Below are positions 44,601 to 56,810 of a stretch of 64,000 bases of DNA, piece after piece (within the stretch, counting starts at the first letter, position 1; each line of letters starts with the position of its first letter). Position numbers and translations under genes: made by a program. The notes under the pieces are model-generated. The model saw nothing but the letters and a program-made list of their open reading frames with translations. It did no database searches and was not told the origin of the DNA. Origin of the DNA: Eutrigla gurnardus (lineage: Eukaryota > Chordata > Actinopteri > Perciformes > Triglidae); assembly GCA_963514095.1 (NCBI GenBank), contig OY741264.1, positions 14,890,366 through 14,954,365 of the forward strand. The letters run 5' to 3'.

Positions 44601-46619
44601 TTTTCGGACATGTCAAAATAATAGTTTAAATGTGAATCTGCAAAAAAGATGTTAATCTTTGAAACTGGAAGCATGAAGAAACAGGTTACCTGACCCTGTC
44701 CCAACACAATCCTTCTACCACTCTAGAGCTAATTAACACATTATATCTGGTTTGTTAAAGCCACAGAACATCACTGTACCAAGTCACAAAACTCCAATCT
44801 GAGATTTGGGGATTTTTGTGTTTTATCCAGATTCAAAAACAAGATACAAAGTGTTAATTTGTGAGCTTTTGCTTATTTAACTCAGGAGAGCCAGGCTGAC
44901 TGCTTTCCAGCCTTTATTCTAAATAATAAAACCTTCTCTGTGTGGCTATTGATTTTAGAATTGTATCACCTTTAATATAACCCTCAGCAACAAAGCCCAA
45001 ATGCGCAAAATGTCAAACCATTCCTTGATATCAGTACAGTAAGAAAGAGCTACTTCGTTTTCCGGATTGAACATACATTGCAGTGATGCAAGGCCAAATA
45101 ATGCAGGTAATAGTGTAACCATCACTGATACCAAGCAAATGGGTTGAAACGAGTCAATTGGGAGGTCAGGAATTAACTTCATCGCTCTTATCTGGACATT
45201 GCTGCAGTGATGGGGGAGACGGGGTTGGTGGGGGAACAACAGCCGTGAAACACACAAGCCATCAGCGGTTGAGGGACAGCCTCAATTGGAAATGTCCATA
45301 TTAGGCAATATGCAAATGCCGTTGATGGTGTTGTAAATTTGGTGGAGGTGACAGCAAACAACATCTCAGCGGCCGATGATTAAAGTGGGAATGCTAAAAA
45401 AGAGGGGAGGGAGGGGTGGGAGGCAGAGGGTGGGGGCAGTAATGAGGGGTGCAGAGGCAGGAGATAACCATCGACTGAAGCCTGGGCCTCAGTCAATAGC
45501 AAAACAAGCACCATCCTTCCACCGTTGGGGGCGACGCCATGGCCTCCTCCCCTCACAGCTGTCAATAGCTGTCACTCCTTGGCTGCCTGTCTGTCGCTGC
45601 ATAAGTATACTCTCACCACAACGAATTCAACCACCATCATCCGCTGACCTTCCCACTGGTGACTGTCGTCCCAGCTGGCCTGCACACGTCCACATAACCA
45701 GATATCATTATCAAGACCTCAAAACACAGGCGGATATTGCGCTGAAAAGGTTACAGGCATTCAGCAGCTGAGGAGGCAAGGCCCGAAATAAATAAATATA
45801 CTTTATATTAATAATGAATGAATGGCATTTGGGGCATGGAGCAATGTGTGCACGTGGGTGTTTGTGTGATTGCATGGGTGGTTCCAGCTATAAAGCCCGG
45901 CTTTCTTCGCATACACAATGCGCCAGGGTTTCTTGAAAATGTCACAACACCTGATTTATAGTCTGTCTTCTAAGTGCATTATTTGAGATTGACAATCTTA
46001 ATCATTCACACTTCCCACATACTCCCCTTCTATTTTTCCTCTCTCTCTCTCTTTCCTTAGCCGTCATGGATTATTGAAATATAAAAATAAGTGGTAGAAG
46101 GGGCCCCTGGAGCGGTATCAAAATGTCAGGTTTGTACTTACAGCCCGGTGCTGCTAGACAGGGTCAAGGGCTTCAATTATTTGTGTACGTACAGTCTGGC
46201 ACTACATGAAAGGTTATGTCACCCGCCGGCTGTTTACTCCAGAACACTAGAAGGTAACCAGTGCACTGCTTCGCCATGAACTGCATTGACATGGAACTAA
46301 TACAGTAAAAAGGGAGGGGAAAGATCATATTCAAAGCCAATGAGTGAAAAGGCCAAAATGCACATTATTTCTTATAATTCAGCCATTCAAGCAATATGAA
46401 CCTTATGTTATTCCACCATCTTCTCATATTTTAACATATTAAGACATACTCACTTCATTTATTGACAAAAAAAGTAGCTTGCTGCACAAAAGACTGGACA
46501 AAGAAAAATGTGATGACTAATAGATCACTCTGAACACAATCACAATGATGTATTGCCCTTTATACCATCCTGAGTTTAAATGATGACATGGAAACCAAGT
46601 GACATTAATGACGGTTTGG

Positions 46620-46660
<41 letters not shown>

Positions 46661-46729
46661 TCCTTTCTCTCTCTTCCCCCTCTCCCTCTATCACTCCCTC
46701 CTTTGCAAACACCCACATGAGTCTTCAGT
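44601..46729. other. Gene-poor sequence; possible conserved segment near 45280
   Basis: The segment 45240-45380 (with CATATTAGGCAATATGCAAATG, split here as CATATTAGGC and AATATGCAAATG) includes an octamer-like ATGCAAAT and could be conserved non-coding DNA. The 131-codon plus-strand frame at 45376-45771 is purine-rich at its start and has no known motif. A CT run lies at 46624-46659. Confidence 0.4.
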
Positions 46730-47165
46730 GCCAATAGAAGAGTTCCTGTAAAAAGCCTCAGAGTTATTGGGAGTGATATGAAATTTTCTAAATGTCATTA
46801 ATTGACACCTTTTTCTGTAGGAGCTGTCAGCGGGGAGACAGAAAGGTCACAGCTCTGGGGGTGAGATATATATATGAACCTCCCCTCCTGCCAGCCTGGT
46901 GAGTTATGGCTGTCGTTAACGCAAGGGAATGGATGGAGGAGCCACTTCAGAAAGCCTGTATCGATCCCCGTCCTGCTCCAGAGGAATCAAAGGGCCTAGA
47001 TGTGGCGCAGGGTTTCCTGGGCAGAAACAAAGGGGCTGATGTGCGAGTTCCCCTGTACAAGGGCATTGTATTAGCAAAACAATCTTATTTTGGGAGAAAA
47101 TACGGCAACATTTTAGCTTTTTTCAAAAGGTTCATCTTGTATCTTTTTGGTCCGAGTAAGAGGGA
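46730..47165. other. Candidate conserved non-coding element
   Basis: About 430 bases of complex sequence that follow a CT microsatellite. It includes AATGTCATTAATTGACACC (a near-palindrome with an ATTAAT core), GAGCTGTCAGCGGGGAGACA and GGGCATTGTATTAGCAAAAC. The 94-codon frame at 46906-47190 has no recognised domain. Flagged on sequence character only. Confidence 0.3.
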
Positions 47166-47693
47166 AAAGTTACTTTGTTTTGTTTTCTAATTTGTGTTCA
47201 ATTGTTAATTCTGTTTACTAGGCCACATGGGCATCAGCTGAAAACACACCAGAGTTACACATCAGTTTACAGTCCTGTGACCATCGATGTTGTCCTGTGT
47301 TACAAAGAATTTATTTCTGCCTGAAACACATGAACACAGAAAAATGTAATTATTGCAGTAGTGGCACTCCGTTTCTGCCTGGTGTGTTTTCGTGTTTTTT
47401 TCTGTCCCCCTGGGGTACTCATAGTTTATTCCATTCTTATTCCACAAGGTACAGTGCTTACTGTTGCTGGATTCATCACATCATTGGTTTGGAAAATAAT
47501 CTTTGCCAACAAAGTCTAACTGAACTAAATGAAGAGAAGTTTGCTAAATGAAATAAAGTGTTGCAAACACAATACAACTGGCCACGTGCCTCCAAGGGAA
47601 TTGCCTGTCTAACTTAGCAAAAGAGTACAAAACAAAAACATAAGTTAACTACTTCCTGCAATTAGCATACAGGTTGAGCAACGTGCTGACAAC
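47166..47693. other. No gene recognised
   Basis: Short frames at 47297-47551 on the plus strand and 47262-47447 on the minus strand overlap and lack known motifs. Confidence 0.5.
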
Positions 47694-47909
47694 ATTACAT
47701 TTACATTTACATTTAGGTCATTTAGCAGACGCTTTTGTCCAAGCGACTTACAATAAGTACATTTGTCAAAAGAAGGAAACAAGGAAACCACAACGTATCA
47801 TTGCTGATAAAGTAAGAGCTAAAAATAGGTGTTAGGTCCTCATCTGAGTAAACTAGTACTTCAAGAGCAACAGTGCTACGATCAGAGTGCTATAGGTAAG
47901 GTTTTTGTT

Positions 47910-47941
<32 letters not shown>

Positions 47942-47959
47942 GGGTGTTAGTGGGTCATG

Positions 47960-49138
47960 CTAGTCGAGGTGAAGTCTGAACAGGTGAGTCTTGAGCCTTT
48001 TTCGGAAAATGGCAAATGACTCAGCTGTCCTGACATTAGTCGGGAGTTCGTTCCACCACTGAGGCGCCAGAACAGAGAAGAGTCTGGACTTTGCTGAGCA
48101 ACATTTGTTTGATTTCAGCGATGGTGGTACCAGCCGGCCAGCTGAAGTAGAGGAGCGAAGTGCTCGCTTCGGGGCATGAGGTTTGACCAGTGTTTGAAGG
48201 TAGATGGGTGCCGTTCCATTGATGGCCCTGAAGGCCAGTGTCATCGTCTTGAATTGGATGCGTGCTGCAACAGGGAGCCAGTGGAGGTCACGGAGGAAGG
48301 GGGTCACATGGGAGAATTTGGGTAGATTGAAGATAAGGCGTGCTGCAGCGTTCTGGATACGCTGCAATGGTTTAATCGCAGAGGCCGGGAGTCCAGCCAC
48401 GAGAGACTTGCAGTAGTCAAGGCGGGAGATGACCAGTGCTTGGACCAAGAGTTGCGTTGCATCCTTTGTGAGGAAGGTCCGAATCCTGCGGATGTTGTAG
48501 AGGGCAAATCTGCAGGATCGGGTCACAGCAGTGATGTTGGGGGTGCAGGATAGTTGGTCATCGAGGATTACACCCAGGTTCCTCGCAGTTGACGACGGCA
48601 ATACTGTGATGCCCTCGACAGTGACCGACAGGTCCATGCGAGGGCAGTCTTTACCCGGGATGAAGAGGAGTTTGGTTTTATTCAGGTTAAGCTTGAGGTG
48701 ATACACAGTTGTCCAGACAGAGTTGACTGCCAGACATTCCGAGATGCGGGTTGCAATGTGAATGTCGGAGGTTGGGGGAAAAGAGAAGAATAGCTGTGTG
48801 TCATCTGCGTAGCAATGGTAGGAGAATCCATGCGATGTGATAACAGAACCTAGTGATCTGGTGTATAGTGAGAACAGAAGCGGTCCTAATACTGAGCCTT
48901 GAGGGACACCCGTTTCCAGAAAACAGGGTTTGGACATAGAGCCATTCCATGTGACCTGAAAGGTGCGATTTGTCAGGTATGATGTAAACCAGGTGAGAGC
49001 GGAGTCAGTTATGCCAAGTTCAGCCAGAGTCGAGAGGAGGATTTGGTGGTTGACTGTGTCGAATGCAGCAGATAGGTCGAGGAGAATGAGAACGGAGGAG
49101 TGGGATGAGGCTCTGGCGTCTCGCAGGGACTCGGTCAC
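47960..49138 (-). pseudogene. L2 reverse transcriptase and C-terminal domain
   Basis: A 392-codon open frame with motif A (LLDLSAAFDTVNH), motif B (GVPQGSVLGPLLFSLY) and CYADDTQLF, with YADD at 48800-48811. The complete L2 C-terminal domain follows, including PLQRIQNAAARLI, LHWLPVAARIQFK, LRSSTSAGRLVPPS, and a final FRKRLKTHLFRLHLD. It shows what copy 1 has lost. The upstream part of the RT continues beyond the inserted element, with a stop and frameshifts, at 49513-50270. Confidence 0.9.
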
Positions 49139-49200
49139 TGTGAGGAGGGCCGTCTCAGTGGAGTGAGCAGTCCTGAATCATGATTGATTAGGGTCTAGGA

Positions 49201-49503
49201 TAGGCTGGGTGAACCCTGCCTGAACTTCCGGGAAATTTGGATTTCGCTCGGCAGTTTAGGCTGGACACCCTCAGGCTTACTTTCGCTGTTACATTGCCAG
49301 AATCTTTGGCTCCAATCAGAAACGGCCATTCTCTCCTGTCACGCTATTGGCCGGTGACGTGACGATGACGAAACACAATGGGCATCGTTCATTTGAACGA
49401 TGCCCATTGATCCCGCCTCTTGAGCAGTAGAAACAAAGTGCAGCTTCCCCAGACTAATGTTCAATCTTAAAAGATTGACCTTAGTATGGTGAAAACCAGA
49501 CTA
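49201..49503. mobile_element. 303-bp MITE inserted in L2 copy 2
   Basis: Target duplication GGTCTAGGA at 49192-49200 and 49504-49512; the uninterrupted sequence in copy 1 (complement of 2813-2840) proves the insertion point. Ends TAGGCTGG and CCAGACTA are an imperfect 8-bp inverted repeat. A 9-bp duplication (or 8 bp if one G is counted in the element) leaves hAT and MuDR-like superfamilies open. There is no coding frame. A long perfect hairpin lies in the centre. Confidence 0.88.
49376..49409. repeat. Perfect 16-bp-arm hairpin in the MITE
   Basis: The arms CAATGGGCATCGTTCA and TGAACGATGCCCATTG are perfectly complementary with a 2-base TT loop. Confidence 0.97.
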
Positions 49504-50597
49504 GGTCTAGGAGGTTGTTCTGCGAGAGATAGGATGACAGTTGGTTGTAGGCGGCACGTTCCAAGGTTTTAGAGAGGAATGAAAGAAGAGATACAGGTCT
49601 GTAGCTATGGATGTCAGTAGCATCTAAGGTGGGTTTTTTAAGGAGAGGCTTCACGGTAGCTGTCTTATATCCGCTGGAATGACACCTGAGGTGAGGGAGG
49701 AGTTGATCAGGGTGGTGAGGAATGGCAAGATGTCGTGTGAGATGTCCTGGAGAAGAGAGGAGGGAATCGGGTCAAGGGAGCAGGTGGTGGCACGGTTGGA
49801 TGTAACAAGTGCGTGAACGTCTTCAGGGGTGAGGGGGCTAAAGCTGGTAAGACCATCAGAGTTGAGAGTTGGGGGAGATGTCTTCTGGGAGGGAATAGGC
49901 GTGAATGAGGAGCTGATGTCATTTACTTTCTTGGTAAAGTAAGTTGCAAAGTCATCAGCAGTAAGGAAGGAAGGGGGGGAGGGGTAGGAGGGGTGAGGAG
50001 GGAGGAGAACACGGAGAAGAGTTTCCTGGGGTTGGAGGCAGAAGAGTTGATCTTTGCCAGGTAGAAGGCAGATTTAGCTGCCGAAACAGTTGAAGTGAAG
50101 TCAGAGAGGAGGTGGTGGTAGTGAGTAAGGTCCTCGTGCTGGCCTGATTTCTTCCATTTTCTCTCTGACGCTCGCAACAAGGATCTGTTGGTTCGCAGAG
50201 GTTCAGACAGCCAGGGAGGGGAGGGAGATGATCGCGCAGGTCGTGAGATTGGGGGACAGAGAGTGTCCAAAGAAGAGGAGAGTGAGCAGATAGACTCCCT
50301 TGTCTTTGTTCAGCTGTCTTTGTTCAGCTGTCTTCGTTCTGATGGCCAGACGCTGCAGCTGACGCTGTAGTGACAGCCTTTTAAGTGCTCAGTTTACCGC
50401 AAGTACTGAGTGTGACCCCTCCCTCCAATCAAGTCTATTCACGACACCTGAGCTGGCTCAAACTTAGTTGATTACTCACTTAGCATAGACAGTTTCACTA
50501 GGATTTCAACAACAAGCTATCAACACAAGACTAAATGTTACAACTAGCTTTACTCACACAATGCCTAAACCCAAATCTACAATTAGTTTCTGACTTA

Positions 50598-52839
50598 CCA
50601 ACAAGAGACAAAGCAGCTTCCTTCCTTTCTCCAGACAAAATGTGGTTTGAAGGAGGTTTACTGGCAGTCCTTTAAGCACTGAGTGTGACCCCTCCCTCCA
50701 ATCCAAACATAGTGATTGTTTAGCAGATACTGTGACAAACATGAAAGAAATCGAGTGGACGCCAGTGGAAGGTAATATTGCAGGAAAGATTTAGTTTCTT
50801 CTTTATCCTAATATTATAGAATGGATGCTGAATGTAAGCCTAACTAAAAATGGTGCCTTGTCGCTTGGTTTGCTGTATTCAAATATTCCAATTGTAATAT
50901 CTCTTCTACGTATCGTAAATCATGGTGCTGTTAGCCTGCCACAGTTTACAGGTGCATATCTGGTGCTACACCTTTTACTAAGCTGCTTAAACTGCCAATT
51001 ATCATTCGCAGCCCAGTAGCTTGCTGCTTCAATACTCACTAACTCAGTCGCGGGTTAGCTTGCAAGCTAACTGCAGGTGTGGACAGGGACCGATCCATGC
51101 ATTGCACTGTAGGAAATGATCTGGGGTATCTGCCATTCACTTCCACTCACCTTTCATCCCAATATCCTTGAAGCGCTTGAATCTTAAAACATTTGCAACA
51201 ACACAAACACAAAGCCGATGGTGTGATCTCTGTGACACGCGCCTCGGCTCGAGGCGCTCCGGATGCTTGCCAGCTATTTCCGATGTGACTGAGGTCTGCT
51301 CTGCAGTGGCGCTGAAGAAAGCCAATGTGGATAATTCAAGCTGGAGAAATCTGCACCCCTCCTTCAGCCTCAGTCGGTGCTCTCAGTCTTTACTTCTTGA
51401 CAGGCTGTAGGGGAGAGATGGTTAATTTCTGACTGAATATTATGCTACATAACCACTTGGCATTTAAACTGAAAAATGGGTTTCTGCTCCGCCTGTCGCC
51501 ACCGCTGTTTCCCCTCCAGAATGAGAGAGGAGGAGGAGGAGGAGGAGGAGGAGGAGGAGGAGGAGGAGGAAGAGGATCAGGGTGTGAAAGGAGAATGATG
51601 GGAAAAGAGTAGCAAGGGGGGGGGGGGGGGGGGTTCTGGTTTAATTTACAACATGAACAGGAGCACAGAGGTTCCCTGTTTTCTTATTGTATTGTTTCCC
51701 ACCTTATTCTATTATGTTCTCATTCTCAAATTTCTGAACTGTAAGCGGTTTGTGAACGTGAACAATTACGCAAGAGATCGGAACACAAACTCACATACAG
51801 CTCACACACCTATGGCAAATGGATATAACCAACCTAAACACCAGTTTATTCGAAACCCTAAATCTCATTAAGCTCGTGGAACAGGAAGAGTGCCGCTCGG
51901 GGGGAAATGTTGACTCACTTCCTGCCACGTTAGCATATAGCCTTCATGTGGTTCTGTGGCCAATTAAGGAGAACAAAGCAGAATGGTTTGTGGCAGAAGG
52001 AGTTAAAAGGCCACCATAAAGTACACTGTACCGTACGACTATGTATGCAGAATTAAGTGGTATTTTCTCAAATGGTTGCAGTGCTGGCATTCCTATCTTT
52101 TTGGTGGTTGGGACTGAGCAGTAAAAAGCAACGATCGAGTCCAACATGACTGGCAGTGTGAAACGTAGCATTATATGCATTTTGGGATTAATAGATATTG
52201 TGTTTTGATTGGCCATGGATGAAGGGGAGCTGTAAAGAGTTTGGTGTGTGCAGATGATGTAATAGAGAGATAGTATGGTGTAAGAGGGGGGATTTGCATT
52301 CAATAAGAAAGTTTTTTTTTTTTTACGTAAATCTTGATATATGATTGAACGTCCCACACGTGTAAATGTCTGCATGCGTTAATGTGTCTCTGCATGTGTA
52401 TGTGTGTTGTTGCTGGAGTTCCTCAGGCATCCAGGCAGTTACAAAGAGGGTAATTCCTCTGGTCAGGCTGATTGGTCTCCAGTAAATAACTCACTACAAG
52501 ATTAGAGGGGTAATTCTTGGGCCAGAACAGAAGCTGGAAGTGCTAATCAATGGAGCTGCCTCAGTGACGAGACGACATTTTGGCTGCTTGACCACTAATG
52601 TATGGAGGGGGGAGGGAAGGGAGAAAAAATAACTGGAGTCTGTGTTCTTTGTGCCACCCAATTATTATTTATTACATTGAATTCTTATTTCATGTTTTTT
52701 TTGCACGTGTTTGTCTATGGTTGTGAATGTGCATGTATATTTATGTTGTATTTGTGTATGTTTTTGTGTTTGCCAGTTTTAACACTTGACAGTTTGAACT
52801 CCTTTCAAACGTAATGTGTGATTAATGAGGCTGCTCTAT
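50598..52839. other. No gene recognised; simple repeats
   Basis: A GGA trinucleotide run lies at 51528-51574 and an 18-base G run at 51616-51633. Sequence at about 50640-50720 repeats the phrase GTGACCCCTCCCTCCAATC from the L2 5' UTR (also at 50417), so a small extra LINE fragment is present. No coding motif. Confidence 0.5.
50660..50705. repeat. Small duplicated fragment of the L2 5' UTR
   Basis: The phrase CACTGAGTGTGACCCCTCCC followed by TCCAATC repeats part of the copy 2 5' UTR about 260 bp away, in the same orientation. Confidence 0.6.
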
Positions 52840-53110
52840 GTTGGCGAGCGAGCAGGGAGAGCGGGTGAGCAAGGGTGGGGGCGTGAGTGGGCTCCAGAGT
52901 CAGAGGACCGGGACAATATTGACATCTCCATTATTTACTGAGTGATCGGAGCAGCCAAAGGGCTGCTGATTAGAAAACAATAAATGCTGTTATTGGTGAT
53001 CGGGGCCTTTGCAGGACATTGCAAATGCATGTCCCAGGCTTTCTAATTACTGCAGCCACTGAGCACTGGATGGCGATAAACCAATGGCTGGGCTGATATC
53101 TATCTGTCTG
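52840..53110. other. Candidate conserved non-coding element
   Basis: A compact, complex segment with CATTATTTACTGAGTGATCG, ACAATAAATGCTG, ATTGCAAATGCATG (octamer-like) and TTTCTAATTACTGCAG (homeodomain core), flanked by AT-rich sequence. There is no open frame of note. This is the most enhancer-like stretch by eye on this side of the window. Confidence 0.35.
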
Positions 53111-53443
53111 TGCGTCTGTCTGCATTTTATCATGATAAATCACAAAATATTCACGATTAAACGTAGTTGTAGATTAAAATTCAGTACACAGATATCATTT
53201 TTACTGCAGCATTTTACATTATAAGTCACAATTTAAACAGAGAATATAAAGCATCAGCATTTCATTCCAGAAATGAAAAGGACTTTGGATAATCTAAACA
53301 CAACGGTTTTCATTAGAACTAGTTTTTAGCTATAGCGACAGGTCCGTACAATGCCTGTCTGTTGTTCCACTTGTTTCAGACTGAAATATTTAACTATTTA
53401 ATGGCTCACTATGAACGTAAACTGTAAATGGATATAGTCAGCC
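53111..53443. other. No feature recognised
   Basis: AT-rich sequence, no motif. Confidence 0.5.
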
Positions 53444-53447
53444 TTAA

Positions 53448-53949
53448 AGTCGCTATCGGCAACATTTGTTTGATCATATTCACTGAAACCGACACTATGC
53501 TCCGATAGAACAACATAAATCATCCGGTTTTAGAAAAAAAAAACGCGCCTCTACGTGCACCTAGAGCTTGTTGTTTGTTTTGCGAAAATCCATCCGCGCC
53601 CGTATCATCCTGTCCACTCAGCGCAGTTCGCAGTTCGTGCACACGCCACAGATACCACCTCCCCGCTCACACATGTTACAGTATCACAGGCACACTCCTC
53701 AAGGCATATGCTAAATGACCTTAGCAGTTGCTATCTATGAGTAAGTTAGCCAGCCTACCTCTGTGTAGCATGTACTCCATGCCGTTTATTGATGAGAGAA
53801 GACACGGGCGCGTTCACAGGAATCTGGTGCATGCGCACTGATGAGCACTCTATGGGAGTGAGCGGAGGAGCTCGGTGGTAGAGGGGGAGGCGTGAGTGTT
53901 GTAAACATTCTAAATTTGACTCGATCTGCCAGACTTGCCGACTGCAGCT
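53448..53949. mobile_element. TTAA-flanked MITE, 502 bp
   Basis: TTAA flanks both ends (53444-53447 and 53950-53953). The terminal inverted repeat is imperfect: AGTCGCTATCGGCAA at the left, and AGCTGCAGTCGGCAA in complement at the right. I recall a related end from common fish MITEs. The ends differ from the 5340 element and from the piggyBac ends. No coding frame. Confidence 0.75.
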
Positions 53950-53953
53950 TTAA

Positions 53954-54440
53954 GTTCTGCATTTTGGCCATCGCCATCTTGGTTATTGGCTGTCGCCATC
54001 TTGTTTTTTTGCAACCAAAAGTGACACGAGTGGGTGGAGCTAAGGACAAGTGAATAAGACAATTGTAGGCAATTGTAGGCTTTCATGACCTGAAAACAAA
54101 GTGCAAAAGACTTAAACTGCTAAGACAAAAACATAGTGGCAGCGACCTGTAAATCGCAAGGTAGCTACGACCTACATCATTTACTGCATTATTGTCTATT
54201 TTACTTTAAATGGACGAAAATGTACTATATAGACGTCTTACTGCATTTTAGAATAATTGAAATTAGTGATTGGGAGCAAAAACTCATTTATTGAGATAGT
54301 AAATCAAGTGAGAAGTAGGGTCATTTTCTCATAGTCTTCTATAAAATCAGACTTGTTTTTGCAACCAAAGGAGTCGCCCCCTGGTGGCCATGAGAACAGC
54401 AATGCAAGTTTAAGGCACTTCATAGTGCATGTTCTCAGAG
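53954..54440. repeat. Dispersed fish repeat, long copy
   Basis: It starts with GGCCATCGCCATCTTGG and GCCATCTTG, then TTGCAACCAAAAGTGACACG, and ends with GGAGTCGCCCCCTGGTGGCC and AATGCAAGTTTAAGGCACTT. This motif order is that of a widespread teleost repeat. It shares a 20-base core in complement with 20440-20560. Confidence 0.6.
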
Positions 54441-56369
54441 GATGAATCCAAATTATTTTGGTGATCCTTGGCTTTTCCTCTAGCGCCACCATGAGGAGGT
54501 TCATATTTGTAGTTGAGATTTTGTTGTTGATTTTTTATTCTAAGGTAGCAGCTGCTTTTGCTGGGGTCCACACAAAACAAAACATAGCAGAAAACAAGAC
54601 ATTTAAAATATAGAAAAACATCAATACGCATGTGTTCCAGACAAGGGAAACAGCTTTTGGATAGGTAGCCACAAAGTTCAGCACACACGGTCATGCATGC
54701 CCGAGGATGAAGTTTTAAGTCTAGTCACACACACACACACACACACACACACTCCAATACATAATGCACAAATGCACACTGTTGTTCATCCATTATTATT
54801 ATTAAATATTTTTCTCATTTTATTTTGTATTTTGCACTGCTCTGTTATTTGCCCTATACTCTTTGCTGCTGTAACCCTGCAAATTTCCCCACTGTGCGAC
54901 TAATAAAGGATTATCTTATATTCTTATCTTATCTTATCAACATAATCAGGTCAATGTGTCCAGTATTTTGGTTCATGACAGCTGCAGGGTTTTTCTCAGC
55001 ATTTTGAGATGCAAGTCTTTCCCCCTGTTCCAGTATGAACAGCTATTTTGCAGTACCTGCATATAGAAGTTCTCAATAATAACTTGTAGCACTAGACAGG
55101 TAGCTCGGGGTGCATTCAGATTGAAAAGAAGACAGATAGAACTCATCTTGTTGGATTTATGTCTCCCTGGATAGAGAATCAGAAATATCAGCACTCAACT
55201 TTTCTGCTCCCCCCTCACTCCCTGTCCAAATGTACATGTCTGCTAATATGAAGAGACAGTGTCGTCCTTGACTCTAACACCTGTCAGCAGCAGGGCCCAG
55301 CACCCCACACATTACAAACCGGGATATAAAAATACACCGGCTTCACACTGCAATGAGCCACTAATCAGCTGGCACGTGTCATTGTGTTGTGAGTCTTGAA
55401 GTGGACCAATGCATGCTGAGTCGACAGGTATGTGTCTTTGTGTGTTTGACTGAGTGTATTTCAGCTGAAAACCTATTTTAAAGGATCATATCACATCTTC
55501 TTATAAATAATTGTCTTTTTGTGCTGTCTGGTCAGCACGCTATTGGCTAAAACAACCAGGAAGTGTCCACACTCACGGACTCACAGACTTTGATGGGCGT
55601 TCCCGTTAAGTCCCTGAGGGTTTAGTTCTGTCCCGCTGTCAACTCGTCAGGTGCACGAGGGCTCACTCGCTGACTTTTTGAGCACTTTATGCCCACTTTC
55701 GGTAAGTCGGTATCGCCGCAGGCTTTGCCTGAGGGAATTACCCACAGTTCATAGCATTGCGACATGAAACACAGGGTTACCAGGTGAAGCCTGGAGAAAT
55801 GAAAAAAAAATTACAACAAAGAGGACAGCACATGTGTCATATTACACTTACACAGAAACATTAACATTACAGATTTAATATGGAACATAAAACACTTGAA
55901 ATCATAGGAATAGGAGCATTACACACCTGGTTTATTCATCTGCCAATTATTTTAATTTCCCTTATTGAAGCTGTTTTAACTAAAACAAGTAAATAAATTA
56001 TGTGTCAATTACGTCTCGTCTGGGATGATAAGAGCCGGGAAGACTCTGGCTGTAATAAATGTCAAATAAAAACCCACATTTTTATATGTGTAGTTTTTGA
56101 TTCTTTGAAGATGTCAAGCGCTGTCCCATTTGTATTTCTACGACATTAAGATGTGGCCTTTCTTAATTAGATAGTAATGGTGTTATCAGCAACATGTTGC
56201 TCTTAACTTACCTCTACTGGCAACAAGGGGAAACTACAGTTCAACTGTATTCTCATAGTAATACAGACACAATATAGTTCATACAAGACAGAAACATAGA
56301 CAAACATGGGAAAAGAAAGGAGATGAGTACAAAAGAAGGACTATGAGAACAAAAGTACATGGTCACACA
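54441..56369. other. No gene recognised
   Basis: A CA run lies at about 54726-54752. A phrase with repeated TATCTTAT occurs near 54910-54935. No coding motif on either strand. Confidence 0.5.
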
Positions 56370-56810
56370 ATGTAAAAGCGAAGGAGTTCAGTATCTCAGG
56401 GTCTTCTTCACGAGTGAGGGTCAAATGGACCATTGTGGATAGGAGGAACTGAACCAGAATGTTGTGGATTTACCAGTTTGTCCGTGTACCAACCCTCACC
56501 TATGGTCATGACTTGGGGTGATGACCGAAATAATGTGCAGATACACACCTTAGGCTGAGGTGCTCAGACATTTGGGGGGCTTGGAGTAGAGCTGCTAGCC
56601 CTTTGCGTCGAAAAAGGGCCAGCTGGACACCCCTTTAGACGTTATTCTGGCCACATCCAAGGCCCAGGGTAGACCCAGAATACACTGGAGGGATTATATC
56701 TTGTGTACCCTGGGAATACTCCAGGGTCCCCAGGAGGAGCTGGAAAATGATGCGGGAGAGAGAGATGTCTGGAATACCCTGCTAATAGGTACTGCGGGGG
56801 ATTGCATGTA
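56370..56810 (+). pseudogene. RTE-type LINE C-terminal fragment
   Basis: Broken frames give EF-YL-VFFTSEG, then VPTLTYGHDL and VMTE, then LGVELLAL and a GHIQGPG-RPRIHWRDYI-like segment, then ILQGPQEELENDAGERDVW. In the C-terminal region of fish RTE/Rex-type LINEs the same order is a YLG-LFTSEG block, a PTLTYGHELWVMTE block, LGVEPLLLR, an RGRPRTRWRDY block and PPEELDE-GERE-W. Frameshifts and deletions are frequent, so it is long dead. Confidence 0.7.

Larger units (their letters stand above)
47694..50597 (-). mobile_element. L2-type LINE, copy 2 (lacks endonuclease, split by a MITE)
   Basis: Minus-strand copy. The 3' tail (TTTACA units, then AGGTCATTTAGCAGACGC in complement) begins at 47694. 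The 5' UTR ends at about 50597 with the same GGTAAGTCAG junction as copy 1. The 5' UTR retains about two partial 42-bp units, then passes at about 50280 directly into the endonuclease-RT linker, so the endonuclease is deleted. The reverse transcriptase is split by the 303-bp element at 49201. A T-run followed by a G-run of about 18 bases (47911-47945) is the complement of the C-A homopolymer seen after the stop in copy 1. Confidence 0.9.
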
